From Pollutiaquabacter aromativorans (GTDB taxonomy: Bacteria; Bacteroidota; Bacteroidia; AKYH767-A; 2013-40CM-41-45), in the NCBI GenBank assembly GCA_049177215.1, contig CP185379.1:2108001-2172000 (forward strand): DNA of 64,000 nt, written 5' to 3'. Made by a program: the position numbers and the translations under genes. Below, one piece after another: positions 49,759 to 57,934 of the stretch (position 1 is its first letter; each line of letters opens with the position of its first letter). The notes beneath the pieces are model-generated. The model saw nothing but the letters and a program-made list of their open reading frames with translations, was not told the DNA's origin and ran no database searches.

Positions 49759-51090
49759 TCAGTTATGGTAACGGAGCCACTTCCACATCTCCTTATAGGA
49801 GACTTTCTTACCATACATCAGGATACCGGTACGGTAGATCTTGCCGGCCAGCCAGGTGGTGAATAAAAAACCTCCGATCAACAGTACCATCGACAGGGCC
49901 ACATGCTCCCAGGGAACGCCAAAGGGAATCCGGACCATCATGACGATCGGTGATGTAAATGGAATAATCGAAAACCAAAAAGCGATGTTGCCTTGCGGGT
50001 TGTTGAGCACGTTGATGGCCGCGACGTAGGCCAATATCAACGGGATGGTAACAGGAAACATGAACTGCTGGGTGTCTGTTTCAGAGTCCACCGCAGCGCC
50101 AATGGCCGCAAAGAGCGCACTGTACAACAGGTAACCGCCCAAGAAATAGAAAATAAACATGCCGATCAGCAGTGGAAAATTGATCGACCCCATCATCTCC
50201 CGCAACTTCGTCCCGGCTTCGTGCGTTTGCTCCGACATGGCCTCGTTCATTTGCGGATTCTGCTGCATGCCCGGCTGTACTTTCATCATCGTTTCGATCT
50301 TCTCCTGATCGGACTTTCCGGCCAGCATGACATTGGTGATTCCGGCGTATACGATCATGGTCAGTACGACCCACAGGAGGAATTGCGTCAAGCCCACCAG
50401 GGCTACTCCTATGATCTTGCCCATCATTAACTGGAAAGGCCGGACCGAAGAGATCACAACCTCTACGATGCGGCTGGTCTTTTCTTCCAGGACTCCACGC
50501 ATCACCATGGCGCCATAGATGAAAATGAACAAGTAGATCAGCAGACCGCCCGCGAAACCAAGTCCGGCCGTCAACGGCGTACTGGTTTCCTTGTTCTCCA
50601 TATCCCGGGTATTGATCTCTACGTCCGTCTTGATCTTTTCCAGCTTCGCCTGATCAATGCCGGCTTCCACATATTTATAATTGTTGATCTCTTTTTCCAG
50701 CGTGTACTTGATCTTGCTGATCACATCCATGCCGGGCTGAGATTCGGAATAGAACGTAACGGCCTTCTCCAAACTTGAAAGATTCTCCGTCGCCGGAATC
50801 ATCAGAATACCGAAGTACCCGGAGGCTTTGCTGGCACTGCGAAGGCTATCCACCGGACTATCGGAATACACGAACTCGATACGGTCGTTGCTTTTGAACT
50901 TCCCCTTGAAAATGTGGGTGTTGTCGACCACGACAATCGTTTTCTTTTCCGTATCGACTTTGTCAAGCAGGAACATGGAGACGAAAAGCCCACCCATCAG
51001 GAGCGGACCGAGGATCGTCATGACCAGGAATGATTTCTTCCGGACGCGGGTCAGGTATTCCCGTTGGATGACCAGTAGTACTTTGGACAT
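49759..51090 (-). CDS. ABC-2 type permease (NatB-like)
   Basis: A 443-residue inner-membrane permease. One helix near the N terminus (VMTILGPLLMGGLFVSMFLL) is followed by a long periplasmic domain (about residues 45-170), then five or six helices in the C-terminal half, including VMRGVLEEKTSRIVEVVISS, the hallmark of NatB-type exporters. It partners the ATPase encoded just upstream in transcription. Substrates of this class include sodium and small organic molecules; none can be named here. Confidence 0.9.
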   Translation of the reverse strand: MSKVLLVIQREYLTRVRKKSFLVMTILGPLLMGGLFVSMFLLDKVDTEKKTIVVVDNTHIFKGKFKSNDRIEFVYSDSPVDSLRSASKASGYFGILMIPATENLSSLEKAVTFYSESQPGMDVISKIKYTLEKEINNYKYVEAGIDQAKLEKIKTDVEINTRDMENKETSTPLTAGLGFAGGLLIYLFIFIYGAMVMRGVLEEKTSRIVEVVISSVRPFQLMMGKIIGVALVGLTQFLLWVVLTMIVYAGITNVMLAGKSDQEKIETMMKVQPGMQQNPQMNEAMSEQTHEAGTKLREMMGSINFPLLIGMFIFYFLGGYLLYSALFAAIGAAVDSETDTQQFMFPVTIPLILAYVAAINVLNNPQGNIAFWFSIIPFTSPIVMMVRIPFGVPWEHVALSMVLLIGGFLFTTWLAGKIYRTGILMYGKKVSYKEMWKWLRYHN

Positions 51091-51126
51091 GGCGCTACTT
51101 GCTTTCGTTTAAATCGTTGAATCGGT

Positions 51127-52056
51127 TCAATGAATTTCCTGGTTGGAAGCTCCAACCTTCTGGATGAAGATATCGCTCATGGTCGGGATGATCTCGCGCA
51201 GTCCGAGGACCTCCACATTCGGCAACAACAATTGCAATAGTTGGTTCGGGGTATGCCCATCCAGCATCTTGACAAATGCAACCTGATGGTCGTCCTCCTC
51301 CTTCACATCGAGCAGCTCGAAACCGGTCCAAAGCGCGTGCGTGAAAGAAATGCGATTACCCCGGAACGAAAGTTCATAGGTGTTGCTCTTATGCGCTTTG
51401 CGGATATCGCGTACAGGGCCCTGCAAGACCAGTTGAGAACGATTGATCAGTCCGATATGGCTACACAGTTCCTCCACGCTTTCCATACGGTGCGTGGAAA
51501 GGATGATCGTTGTCCCTTTGGATTTCAGCTCCAGCAGCTCGTTCTTGACCAGTTCGGCGTTGATGGGATCGAAGCCGGTAAAGGGCTCGTCGAGGATGAG
51601 GAAACTCGGCTCGTGCAATACGGTGGTGATGAACTGCACCTTCTGGGCCATCCCTTTGGAGAGTTCCTCGACCTTCTTTTTCCACCAGGCCTGTATCTCG
51701 AACTTTTCGAACCAGTATTTCAGTCGCTTCATGGCATCCGCCCGGCTCAGCCCTTTCAGTCGGGCCAGATAGAGCGCCTGCTCTCCGACTTCCATTTTCT
51801 TATACAATCCCCGCTCCTCCGGCAGGTATCCCATCCGCGCGATATGTTCTTCCGAGAGTGGCTTGTCCTCGAACAAGATTCGTCCACTGTCGGGCGCGGT
51901 GATCTGCGTGATGATCCGGATGAGTGAGGTTTTACCGGCACCGTTGGGGCCGAGCAGGCCGAAGATGCTTTGCTTCGGTACCTGGAGGCTGACATTATCC
52001 AGCGCCTTGTGGGCCGCATAGGACTTGCTGACGTGCTCGATCGTTAAAATATTCAT
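51127..52056 (-). CDS. ABC transporter ATP-binding protein (NatA-like)
   Basis: A 309-residue ATPase. Walker A is LLGPNGAGKTSLIRII (near residue 40), the signature ELSKGMAQKVQFI, Walker B FLILDEPFTGFDP and the switch His in LSTHRME. The C-terminal 80 residues form the DUF4162 domain usual in NatA-type subunits. The permease gene follows 36 bases later. A terminator ends dnaJ just upstream, so these two genes form their own unit. Confidence 0.93.
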   Translation of the reverse strand: MNILTIEHVSKSYAAHKALDNVSLQVPKQSIFGLLGPNGAGKTSLIRIITQITAPDSGRILFEDKPLSEEHIARMGYLPEERGLYKKMEVGEQALYLARLKGLSRADAMKRLKYWFEKFEIQAWWKKKVEELSKGMAQKVQFITTVLHEPSFLILDEPFTGFDPINAELVKNELLELKSKGTTIILSTHRMESVEELCSHIGLINRSQLVLQGPVRDIRKAHKSNTYELSFRGNRISFTHALWTGFELLDVKEEDDHQVAFVKMLDGHTPNQLLQLLLPNVEVLGLREIIPTMSDIFIQKVGASNQEIH

Positions 52057-52128
52057 AAGAATCCGGCGATTATTGACCTTCTGGAAACCGGATACGAAGA
52101 ACGCAGGATCGGAGGACTTTCACAATAG

Positions 52129-52153
52129 AAAAGGCCGCTTGTCCGGCGGCCTT
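52129..52153 (-). terminator. Terminator after dnaJ
   Basis: AAGGCCGC/GCGGCCTT (52131-52138 with 52146-52153), 7-base loop, followed by a short T-run on the minus strand. It lies 20 bases beyond the dnaJ stop. Confidence 0.8.
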
Positions 52154-52173
52154 CATCTTTTCTTTCAGCATGA

Positions 52174-53331
52174 TCAGGAATGGAAAAACTCCCGCATCTT
52201 CTCGTAAAAACTCTTATCGTTCTTGCCCGGGTTGGGGCGGAAGTTCGGAGACTCCCGAAGTTTCTCCAGCAGCTTCTTTTCTTCAGAAGACAAGTGTTGC
52301 GGCGTCCAGACATTGATGTTCACGAGGAGGTCGCCGCGGCCATACGCATTCACCGAGGGCAGGCCTTTTCCTTTGAGTCGCAGCACTTTCCCGGCCTGGG
52401 TGCCCGGCTCGATCTTCACCTTGGCTTTTCCTTCCAGTGTCGGGATCTCGACCGCGGTACCCAGGGAAGCGTCGGCGAAATTGACGTAGAGATCGAACAA
52501 CAAGTGACTGCCGTCGCGTTGTAAATGCTGGTGGGGCACCTCTTCGATCACGATGATCAGGTCGCCGGGAATTCCTCCGCGTTCTCCCGCATTGCCCTTC
52601 CCGCTCATGCTCAACTGCATGCCTTCTCCCACTCCGGGCGGAATATTGATGGAGATCACTTCTTCCCCCTTCATGATACCGGCACCCGAACAGGTTTTAC
52701 ACTTATTGGCGATCGTTTGACCTTCACCGTTGCAAGACGGACAGGTAGTCGTCGTCCGCATCTGCCCGATGAAGGTGTTGGTGACACGATGTACCTGACC
52801 ACTGCCGTTACAGGTCGTACAGCGGTTGAAGGATGCGCCTTCGGCAGCGCCGCTGCCGTGGCAGGTGCCACAGCCGACATACTTCGCCACCTTAACTTTT
52901 TTCTCAACACCATGCGCGATCTCCTCCAGCGTCAGTTTCACTTTGATCCGCAGGTTGGATCCGCGGTTCACACGCCGCCCACGACCGCCGCCGCCACCTC
53001 CTCCAAAGAAACTTTCGAACGGGCTTCCTTCACTAAAAATATCTCCGAAGTGTGAGAAAATGTCGTCCATCGACATTCCACCACCACCACCGAACCCGCC
53101 GTTTCCGCCCATTCCCTGATGGCCGAATTGGTCGTAGCGCTTTCGCTTATCCGTATCACTCAGGACTTCGTAAGCTTCGGCAGCCTCTTTGAACTTTTCT
53201 TCCGCCTCTTTATCGCCTGGGTTTCTGTCGGGATGGTATTTCATGGCCATCTGACGGTAAGCCTTTTTGATATCGGCTTCCGACGAGGACTTCTGTACTC
53301 CCAGAACTTCGTAGTAATCTCTTTTGGCCAT
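52174..53331 (-). CDS. dnaJ: Chaperone protein DnaJ
   Basis: DnaJ (Hsp40) delivers substrates to DnaK and stimulates its ATPase. It has 385 residues. The J domain carries HPD at 33-35, followed by a Gly/Phe-rich linker. A zinc domain with four CxxCxGxG repeats (CGTCHGSG, CTTCNGSG, CPSCNGEG, CKTCSGAG) and two C-terminal beta domains complete it. It is downstream of grpE with a 32-base gap. No CIRCE element is visible upstream of grpE. dnaK is elsewhere. Confidence 0.97.
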   Translation of the reverse strand: MAKRDYYEVLGVQKSSSEADIKKAYRQMAMKYHPDRNPGDKEAEEKFKEAAEAYEVLSDTDKRKRYDQFGHQGMGGNGGFGGGGGMSMDDIFSHFGDIFSEGSPFESFFGGGGGGGRGRRVNRGSNLRIKVKLTLEEIAHGVEKKVKVAKYVGCGTCHGSGAAEGASFNRCTTCNGSGQVHRVTNTFIGQMRTTTTCPSCNGEGQTIANKCKTCSGAGIMKGEEVISINIPPGVGEGMQLSMSGKGNAGERGGIPGDLIIVIEEVPHQHLQRDGSHLLFDLYVNFADASLGTAVEIPTLEGKAKVKIEPGTQAGKVLRLKGKGLPSVNAYGRGDLLVNINVWTPQHLSSEEKKLLEKLRESPNFRPNPGKNDKSFYEKMREFFHS

Positions 53332-53363
53332 GTCTTAAACGCGAATGGTTCTCAATTATAGGA

Positions 53364-53939
53364 TCATTGACCGACCACCACTTTCGCGTGGCGCAATACC
53401 CGGTCATGCAGAAAGTAACCCTTCTCCACTTCGTCCAACACGGCTCCTTTCATGCTATCATCCGGAGCTGGCATACGGGTAATGGCGTCGTGTAATTCCG
53501 GATCAAACGGTTTTCCGATCGCATCCATCGGCTTCAGGCCACGCGCCTCCGTTATGGATTTCAATTTGGAATAGATGAGGCGAATACCATCCAGTGCCGG
53601 ATCAGCGGCAGCCTTTGACTCCATCGCTTTGATGGCACGCTCAAAGTCATCGATCACCGGCAGGATGGCCGACCAGGTATCGGCAGCAGCCATCCGGCTT
53701 TGATCGACCCGATCACGCGCCACCCGCTTCTTATAGTTCTCAAACTCCGAATAAAGGCGGAGGTATTTATCCTGCGCTTCGGAGAGACTCGCTTCCAAGT
53801 GCGCCACCGGGTCCATTTGTTCGACCGCGGCGTCCGGCAATGCGGCTTCGTTGACCGATTCTGGTGCTGACTCGGCGGTCTTTTTTCCATCATCCATCGG
53901 CTTTCCCTCCGTGGCTTCGTGCTCCGAATTGGTCTTCAT
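53364..53939 (-). CDS. grpE: Nucleotide exchange factor GrpE
   Basis: GrpE releases ADP from DnaK. The 191-residue protein has a disordered acidic N terminus (about 1-40), a long helix (LEASLSEAQDKYLRLYSEFE and NYKKRVARDRVDQ) and the C-terminal beta domain with KPFDPELHDAITRMP and GYFLHDRVLRHAKVVVGQ. It is co-oriented with dnaJ and precedes it. Confidence 0.96.
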   Translation of the reverse strand: MKTNSEHEATEGKPMDDGKKTAESAPESVNEAALPDAAVEQMDPVAHLEASLSEAQDKYLRLYSEFENYKKRVARDRVDQSRMAAADTWSAILPVIDDFERAIKAMESKAAADPALDGIRLIYSKLKSITEARGLKPMDAIGKPFDPELHDAITRMPAPDDSMKGAVLDEVEKGYFLHDRVLRHAKVVVGQ

Positions 53940-54056
53940 GTCAGCTATCTTTTGTTTTTATTAGCAAACAGCCCTTTTACAAGGATGCTGCCACTGGTCG
54001 AGCCAGGCCAAATTGGCAGTATTCCCCTTTAAACGGCTGCAAAGTTCGCCATTTTC

Positions 54057-54090
54057 TAAAAAAAAAGAGGCCAAATCATTTGGCCTCTTT
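54057..54090 (-). terminator. Terminator after the TlpA-like gene
   Basis: AAAGAGGCCAAA/TTTGGCCTCTTT (54064-54075 with 54079-54090), a 12-bp stem around a 3-base loop, followed by a T-run on the minus strand. It isolates the gene from grpE. Confidence 0.92.
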
Positions 54091-54110
54091 CAGCATGAAC
54101 TCTGGTTCAA

Positions 54111-54632
54111 TTATTTCACTTCCAGCTTTTCCAACTCTTGAGAAAGAGCGGCGCCACGGAGATTCTTCGCTACGATGATGCCTTTGTCGTCGATCAACCA
54201 ATTGGTCGGGATGGCATTCACGCCATAGTTTTTCGCTGCGTCAGAATACCACCACTTAAGGTCGGAGACGTGATTGGTCCATTCCAAACCATCCTGGCGA
54301 ATTGCGTTCATCCAGGCGGTTTTGTCCTTGTCAAGCGACACGGAATAGACGGTAAATCCTTTTCCTCCCTTGAATTTGGAAGCCTTGAAGCGCTTATAGG
54401 TCTGTACAACGTTAGGGTTTTCCATCCGGCAAGGTCCGCACCAGCTTGCCCAGAAGTCGATCAGGACCATTTTACCCTTCAGGGATGATAGCGGAATTAC
54501 GTTGCCTTCCGGTGAGCTGAGTTTGATGTCCGGAGCGAGGTTTCCTACTTCCGTACCGGTCTTCGGGCTCTGGGCATTTGCGACAAAGACCGAAAAGAAC
54601 ATGATGAGGGCAAATAAGCCTGATTTTTTCAT
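54111..54632 (-). CDS. TlpA-like periplasmic thiol-disulfide protein
   Basis: A 173-residue exported thioredoxin-fold protein. The signal peptide ends near residue 20 (FVANAQ). The active site is WASWCGPC with Cys65 and Cys68, and the cis-Pro region NYGVNAIPTNWLID follows. TlpA/ResA proteins reduce disulfides, for example in cytochrome c maturation; the target here is unknown. It stands alone between two terminator-bounded units. Confidence 0.9.
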   Translation of the reverse strand: MKKSGLFALIMFFSVFVANAQSPKTGTEVGNLAPDIKLSSPEGNVIPLSSLKGKMVLIDFWASWCGPCRMENPNVVQTYKRFKASKFKGGKGFTVYSVSLDKDKTAWMNAIRQDGLEWTNHVSDLKWWYSDAAKNYGVNAIPTNWLIDDKGIIVAKNLRGAALSQELEKLEVK

Positions 54633-54719
54633 TTTTTGGGTTTTTCGTGGTGCATTTTTGGCAAATACCCTGCCAAGTTAATCAATTTCGGGTCTGTACG
54701 CACTTAGGGGTCAGGTGGT

Positions 54720-56033
54720 TCAGACCCTGCGGATCTGTGCACCGATCGCGTTGAGACGTTCATCGATTCGTTGATAGCCCCGGTCGATCTGCTCGATGTT
54801 GTGGATGACGCTCTTTCCTTTGGCAGACATGGCCGCAATCAACAAAGCAACACCTGCCCGGATATCAGGCGACGTCATCTGTATCGCGCGAAGCGGCACC
54901 TTACGGTTCAGGCCGATCACGGTAGCGCGGTGCGGATCACAAAGGATGATCTGCGCTCCCATATCGATGAGCTTGTCGACGAAGAACAACCGGCTCTCGA
55001 ACATTTTCTGGTGCACGAGCACCGTTCCTGCTGCCTGCGTCGCGGTGACGAGGATCACCGACAACAGATCGGGTGTAAAGCCAGGCCAGATCTGGTCGGC
55101 CACTGTCAGGATCGAACCGTCGATGAAGGTTTCGATTTCGTAGTGGTCGTGCTTTGGAATGTAGAGGTCATCGCCGCGGAGTTCCATCCGGATACCCAGG
55201 CGTTCGAACACACTGGGGATGATTCCAAGATTCGGGTAGCTGACTTCTTTGATCGTGATCTCCGAACGGGTCATCGCGGCCAAGCCGATGAACGAACCTA
55301 TTTCGATCATATCGGGCAACAACTTGTGTTCAGTACCGCGCAGACTGCTCACTCCCTGGATGGTCAGCAAGTTGGATCCGATACCGCTGATCCTGGCGCC
55401 CATCCGGTTGAGCATGTTGCACAACTGCTGCACATAAGGTTCGCAAGCCGCATTGTAGATCGTTGTCGTACCCTCCGCCAACACGGCAGCCATCACGATG
55501 TTCGCGGTCCCGGTTACCGATGCTTCGTCGAGCAACATGTAGGAGCCCCGGAGCTTCCTGGCTTCTACCGTATAGAAGCTGTCGCCTTCCAAAAACTCGA
55601 AGGTCGCACCCAGTTGCTGGAAACCGATGAAGTGCGTATCCAGACGGCGGCGACCGATCTTATCTCCACCGGGTTTGGGAATCCGCGCACGGCCGAAGCG
55701 GGCCAGCAAGGGTCCGACGATCATGATGGACCCGCGCAAGGCTGCGGCTTGTTTCTTGAACTCAGGCGTCTCGAGAAAATCAAGATTGATGTTTTTTGCT
55801 TCAAAGGAAAATTCCCCTTTGAGTACACCCAGTTGCTCCACATGCACACCCAGGTGCTGCAACAGCTCGATCAGCTTATTCACATCCCGTATGTCCGGGA
55901 TGTTACGAATGATCACTTTCTCCGGAGTGAGCAATGTCGCACAGATCACTTGCAAGGCTTCGTTCTTCGCGCCCTGAGGTACTAATTCTCCCTGCAGTAC
56001 TGTCCCGCCGGTGACTTCAAAACTATTTCCCAT
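54720..56033 (-). CDS. murA: UDP-N-acetylglucosamine 1-carboxyvinyltransferase, Cys-to-Asp type
   Basis: MurA transfers enolpyruvate from PEP to UDP-GlcNAc, the first committed step of peptidoglycan synthesis. The start MGNSFEVTGGTVLQG gives 437 residues; an ATG 11 codons earlier is also in frame. The substrate-binding KNEALQVICATLL near residue 23 is present. At the site of the catalytic Cys115 (E. coli GCAIG) this protein reads PGGDKIGRRRLDTH, with Asp124 in place of Cys. Cys-to-Asp MurA enzymes stay active and are not inactivated by fosfomycin. DUF4290 and murA are often neighbours in this phylum; here a desaturase lies between them. Confidence 0.95.
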   Translation of the reverse strand: MGNSFEVTGGTVLQGELVPQGAKNEALQVICATLLTPEKVIIRNIPDIRDVNKLIELLQHLGVHVEQLGVLKGEFSFEAKNINLDFLETPEFKKQAAALRGSIMIVGPLLARFGRARIPKPGGDKIGRRRLDTHFIGFQQLGATFEFLEGDSFYTVEARKLRGSYMLLDEASVTGTANIVMAAVLAEGTTTIYNAACEPYVQQLCNMLNRMGARISGIGSNLLTIQGVSSLRGTEHKLLPDMIEIGSFIGLAAMTRSEITIKEVSYPNLGIIPSVFERLGIRMELRGDDLYIPKHDHYEIETFIDGSILTVADQIWPGFTPDLLSVILVTATQAAGTVLVHQKMFESRLFFVDKLIDMGAQIILCDPHRATVIGLNRKVPLRAIQMTSPDIRAGVALLIAAMSAKGKSVIHNIEQIDRGYQRIDERLNAIGAQIRRV

Positions 56034-56171
56034 CGTTCGGTTCTTTCCGTTGCTGTTCCCCGGCATGGGGAACCACGCTACGAAATAAGAACCGGTGCGG
56101 TATCCCGCGGTTCACACTGCTGAATAGTTTTAAACAACCCGCATCTGACAGCGGGAAAGCCAGCGCCAGGA

Positions 56172-57131
56172 TCAGTCCTGACTGGGTGTGCGATCGGCGC
56201 GCAACATCCGGGAATGCAGCGTGATCGACGGATCAAAGAGAAAGCGGAAAAAGAGCAGGGTCCAGGACCGATGTGCTTTGAGGGTGTTGTAGAATTCCGG
56301 CGCACGTTTCCGCAATTCCGGTAAGCGATTCCAGGGAACCGACGGCAGATCGTGGTGTTCGTTGTGATAGCCTACATTGAACGCGATCGTATTGAGTGGT
56401 CCGTAGTAGCTATAGGTCTCCTGCACGGGATCAAGTGTAAGATAGTGTTCCTGAATCCAGCGGGCACCCAGGGGATGCAGACCAACGGAGAAGAAGAAGC
56501 TCAACAGCAGAAATAAAAGCGCCTGAGGACCGAATACGATCCAGATGAAAGCATCGAAGGCGAATTGGACGATCCAATTTGTTACGATCCATCCGTCCAA
56601 AGGGCGAATGTGCTTCAATCTGAATGTACGAAACAATTGAAAGAAGGGGAACAAGAGCAACCACAGCGCTTTCGAAAAGGGATTGTTACCGAACCAGGCG
56701 GCCTCCTTGCGTCCGGGCAAATCGGCATCCCATAGAAATTCACCCTGGTGCGAATGGTGGATGATATGATACCGCGTGAACGACACAGCACTGGGCAACC
56801 CGTGCGGCAGGTTAGCGAGAATGGAAGCCAGGTAATTCCAGGACTTCTTCTTAAAGAGCAGGTTATGCGAACACTCGTGGATCAGCACGAACAACGAATG
56901 GTTAAAAAATGCTCCGACAAAATAGGCCAGCAGGAGCACCCAGTACCAGGCAGCATCCCGAACCAACCAGGCCAGTGCGACCATGGAGCCGACACAGAAC
57001 AAGATCGCCAAAAAGGTGGTTGGGTTCTTGCCGATCAGCTCCCGTACTTCCGGGTGACTGGTCAATATCGCTCTGGTCCGCTGCTTATGCGGCTCTGGCT
57101 CGTTGGAAAACCGAAAATCCTGTGGTGACAT
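56172..57131 (-). CDS. Sphingolipid delta-4 desaturase-like membrane desaturase
   Basis: A 319-residue membrane di-iron desaturase. The three histidine boxes are HECSH (85-89), HIIHH (122-126) and HNEHH (256-260), with hydrophobic segments around 39-56, 60-80, 151-170 and 186-220. It resembles eukaryotic dihydroceramide delta-4 desaturases (DEGS) more than acyl-lipid desaturases. It shows an N-terminal PH..R...IL..HPE segment like the Lipid_DES domain, then ANLPHGLP, GLHPLGARWIQEHY, ETYSYYGPLN and NVGYHNEHHDLP, and a similar length. Sphingolipids occur in Bacteroidota, so a sphingoid-base double bond is plausible but unproven. It lies between the DUF4290 gene and murA. Confidence 0.82.
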   Translation of the reverse strand: MSPQDFRFSNEPEPHKQRTRAILTSHPEVRELIGKNPTTFLAILFCVGSMVALAWLVRDAAWYWVLLLAYFVGAFFNHSLFVLIHECSHNLLFKKKSWNYLASILANLPHGLPSAVSFTRYHIIHHSHQGEFLWDADLPGRKEAAWFGNNPFSKALWLLLFPFFQLFRTFRLKHIRPLDGWIVTNWIVQFAFDAFIWIVFGPQALLFLLLSFFFSVGLHPLGARWIQEHYLTLDPVQETYSYYGPLNTIAFNVGYHNEHHDLPSVPWNRLPELRKRAPEFYNTLKAHRSWTLLFFRFLFDPSITLHSRMLRADRTPSQD

Positions 57132-57151
57132 ATCCGGGAAGGAAATGCGAA

Positions 57152-57841
57152 TTACTTCTTCCGCTTCTTCTTCATCATCATCATCCGCCCGCCCTTGTTG
57201 TTCTTGTTGGTGCCTGCGCTTTCACGCACCTTTTCCTTACTGAGCGCGAGGATCTCGGCGGTGTGATTCAACCGAGCCGACTCCGACATTCTGAGTTTTC
57301 CGTCTGAAAGATCTTCCAGGTGGTTGAAGATCGTTTCATCATCCACGGTATCCTTGTTCCAGGTCAGGTACGACATCTTCATGAAGTTGGCCAGGTTTCG
57401 CGTAATGATCTCGCGCTGTTGCCCTTCTTCCATCTCACCGATCTTTTCGATCATCTCCTGGGTCGTCTTGCCGTAATACTTATAGCGGATGTCACCGGAA
57501 GGATATGCAATCCGTTTGGGCTGCAACCGCATGGCTTCTCTTTCGGGAACCGGATACGGCGCATCGACATCCAGTTTGAAATCCGACATCACGAAAAGAT
57601 GGTCCCACAGCTTCTGCTTGTAATCAGCGGTTTCCTTCAATTGAGGATTCAACACAGCCATCGCATTGACGATGGAAGCGGCCACGCGGGTACGCAGGTC
57701 GCGATCCGGAATCTCCACGCAATGTTGGACCATTTTCTGGATCGCACGACCGTATTCGGAAATGATGAGTCGATCGCGCTGCGTGTTGTACTCGATCGTA
57801 TCCACAGGCGGACGTTGAGTAGTCCGGACGGATTTAGCCAT
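57152..57841 (-). CDS. DUF4290 domain protein
   Basis: A 229-residue cytoplasmic protein of the DUF4290 family, found almost only in Bacteroidota. The segments IEYNTQRDRLIISEYGRAIQ and YKQKLWDHLFVMSDFKLDVD are characteristic. The C terminus ends in a run of Met and Lys (GGRMMMMKKKRKK). Its role is unknown; its usual neighbour is murA, suggesting a link to cell-wall growth. The desaturase gene follows by 20 bases. Confidence 0.88.
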   Translation of the reverse strand: MAKSVRTTQRPPVDTIEYNTQRDRLIISEYGRAIQKMVQHCVEIPDRDLRTRVAASIVNAMAVLNPQLKETADYKQKLWDHLFVMSDFKLDVDAPYPVPEREAMRLQPKRIAYPSGDIRYKYYGKTTQEMIEKIGEMEEGQQREIITRNLANFMKMSYLTWNKDTVDDETIFNHLEDLSDGKLRMSESARLNHTAEILALSKEKVRESAGTNKNNKGGRMMMMKKKRKK

Positions 57842-57934
57842 TATGAAAGGTATGAGGGAACCGGGAGCGTATTCCGCGTATTCGCAGATGCGAGCTGCCG
57901 GGAGCTTTTCACAAATGTAATTGTTGATTCGGTA

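Noticed and set aside
53940..54056. CIRCE heat-shock operator upstream of grpE-dnaJ
   Set aside because: No TTAGCACTC-N9-GAGTGCTAA or close variant was found.
54771..55985. 404-codon open frame on the plus strand opposite murA
   Set aside because: Antisense to murA, His/Arg/Asp-rich, no motif.
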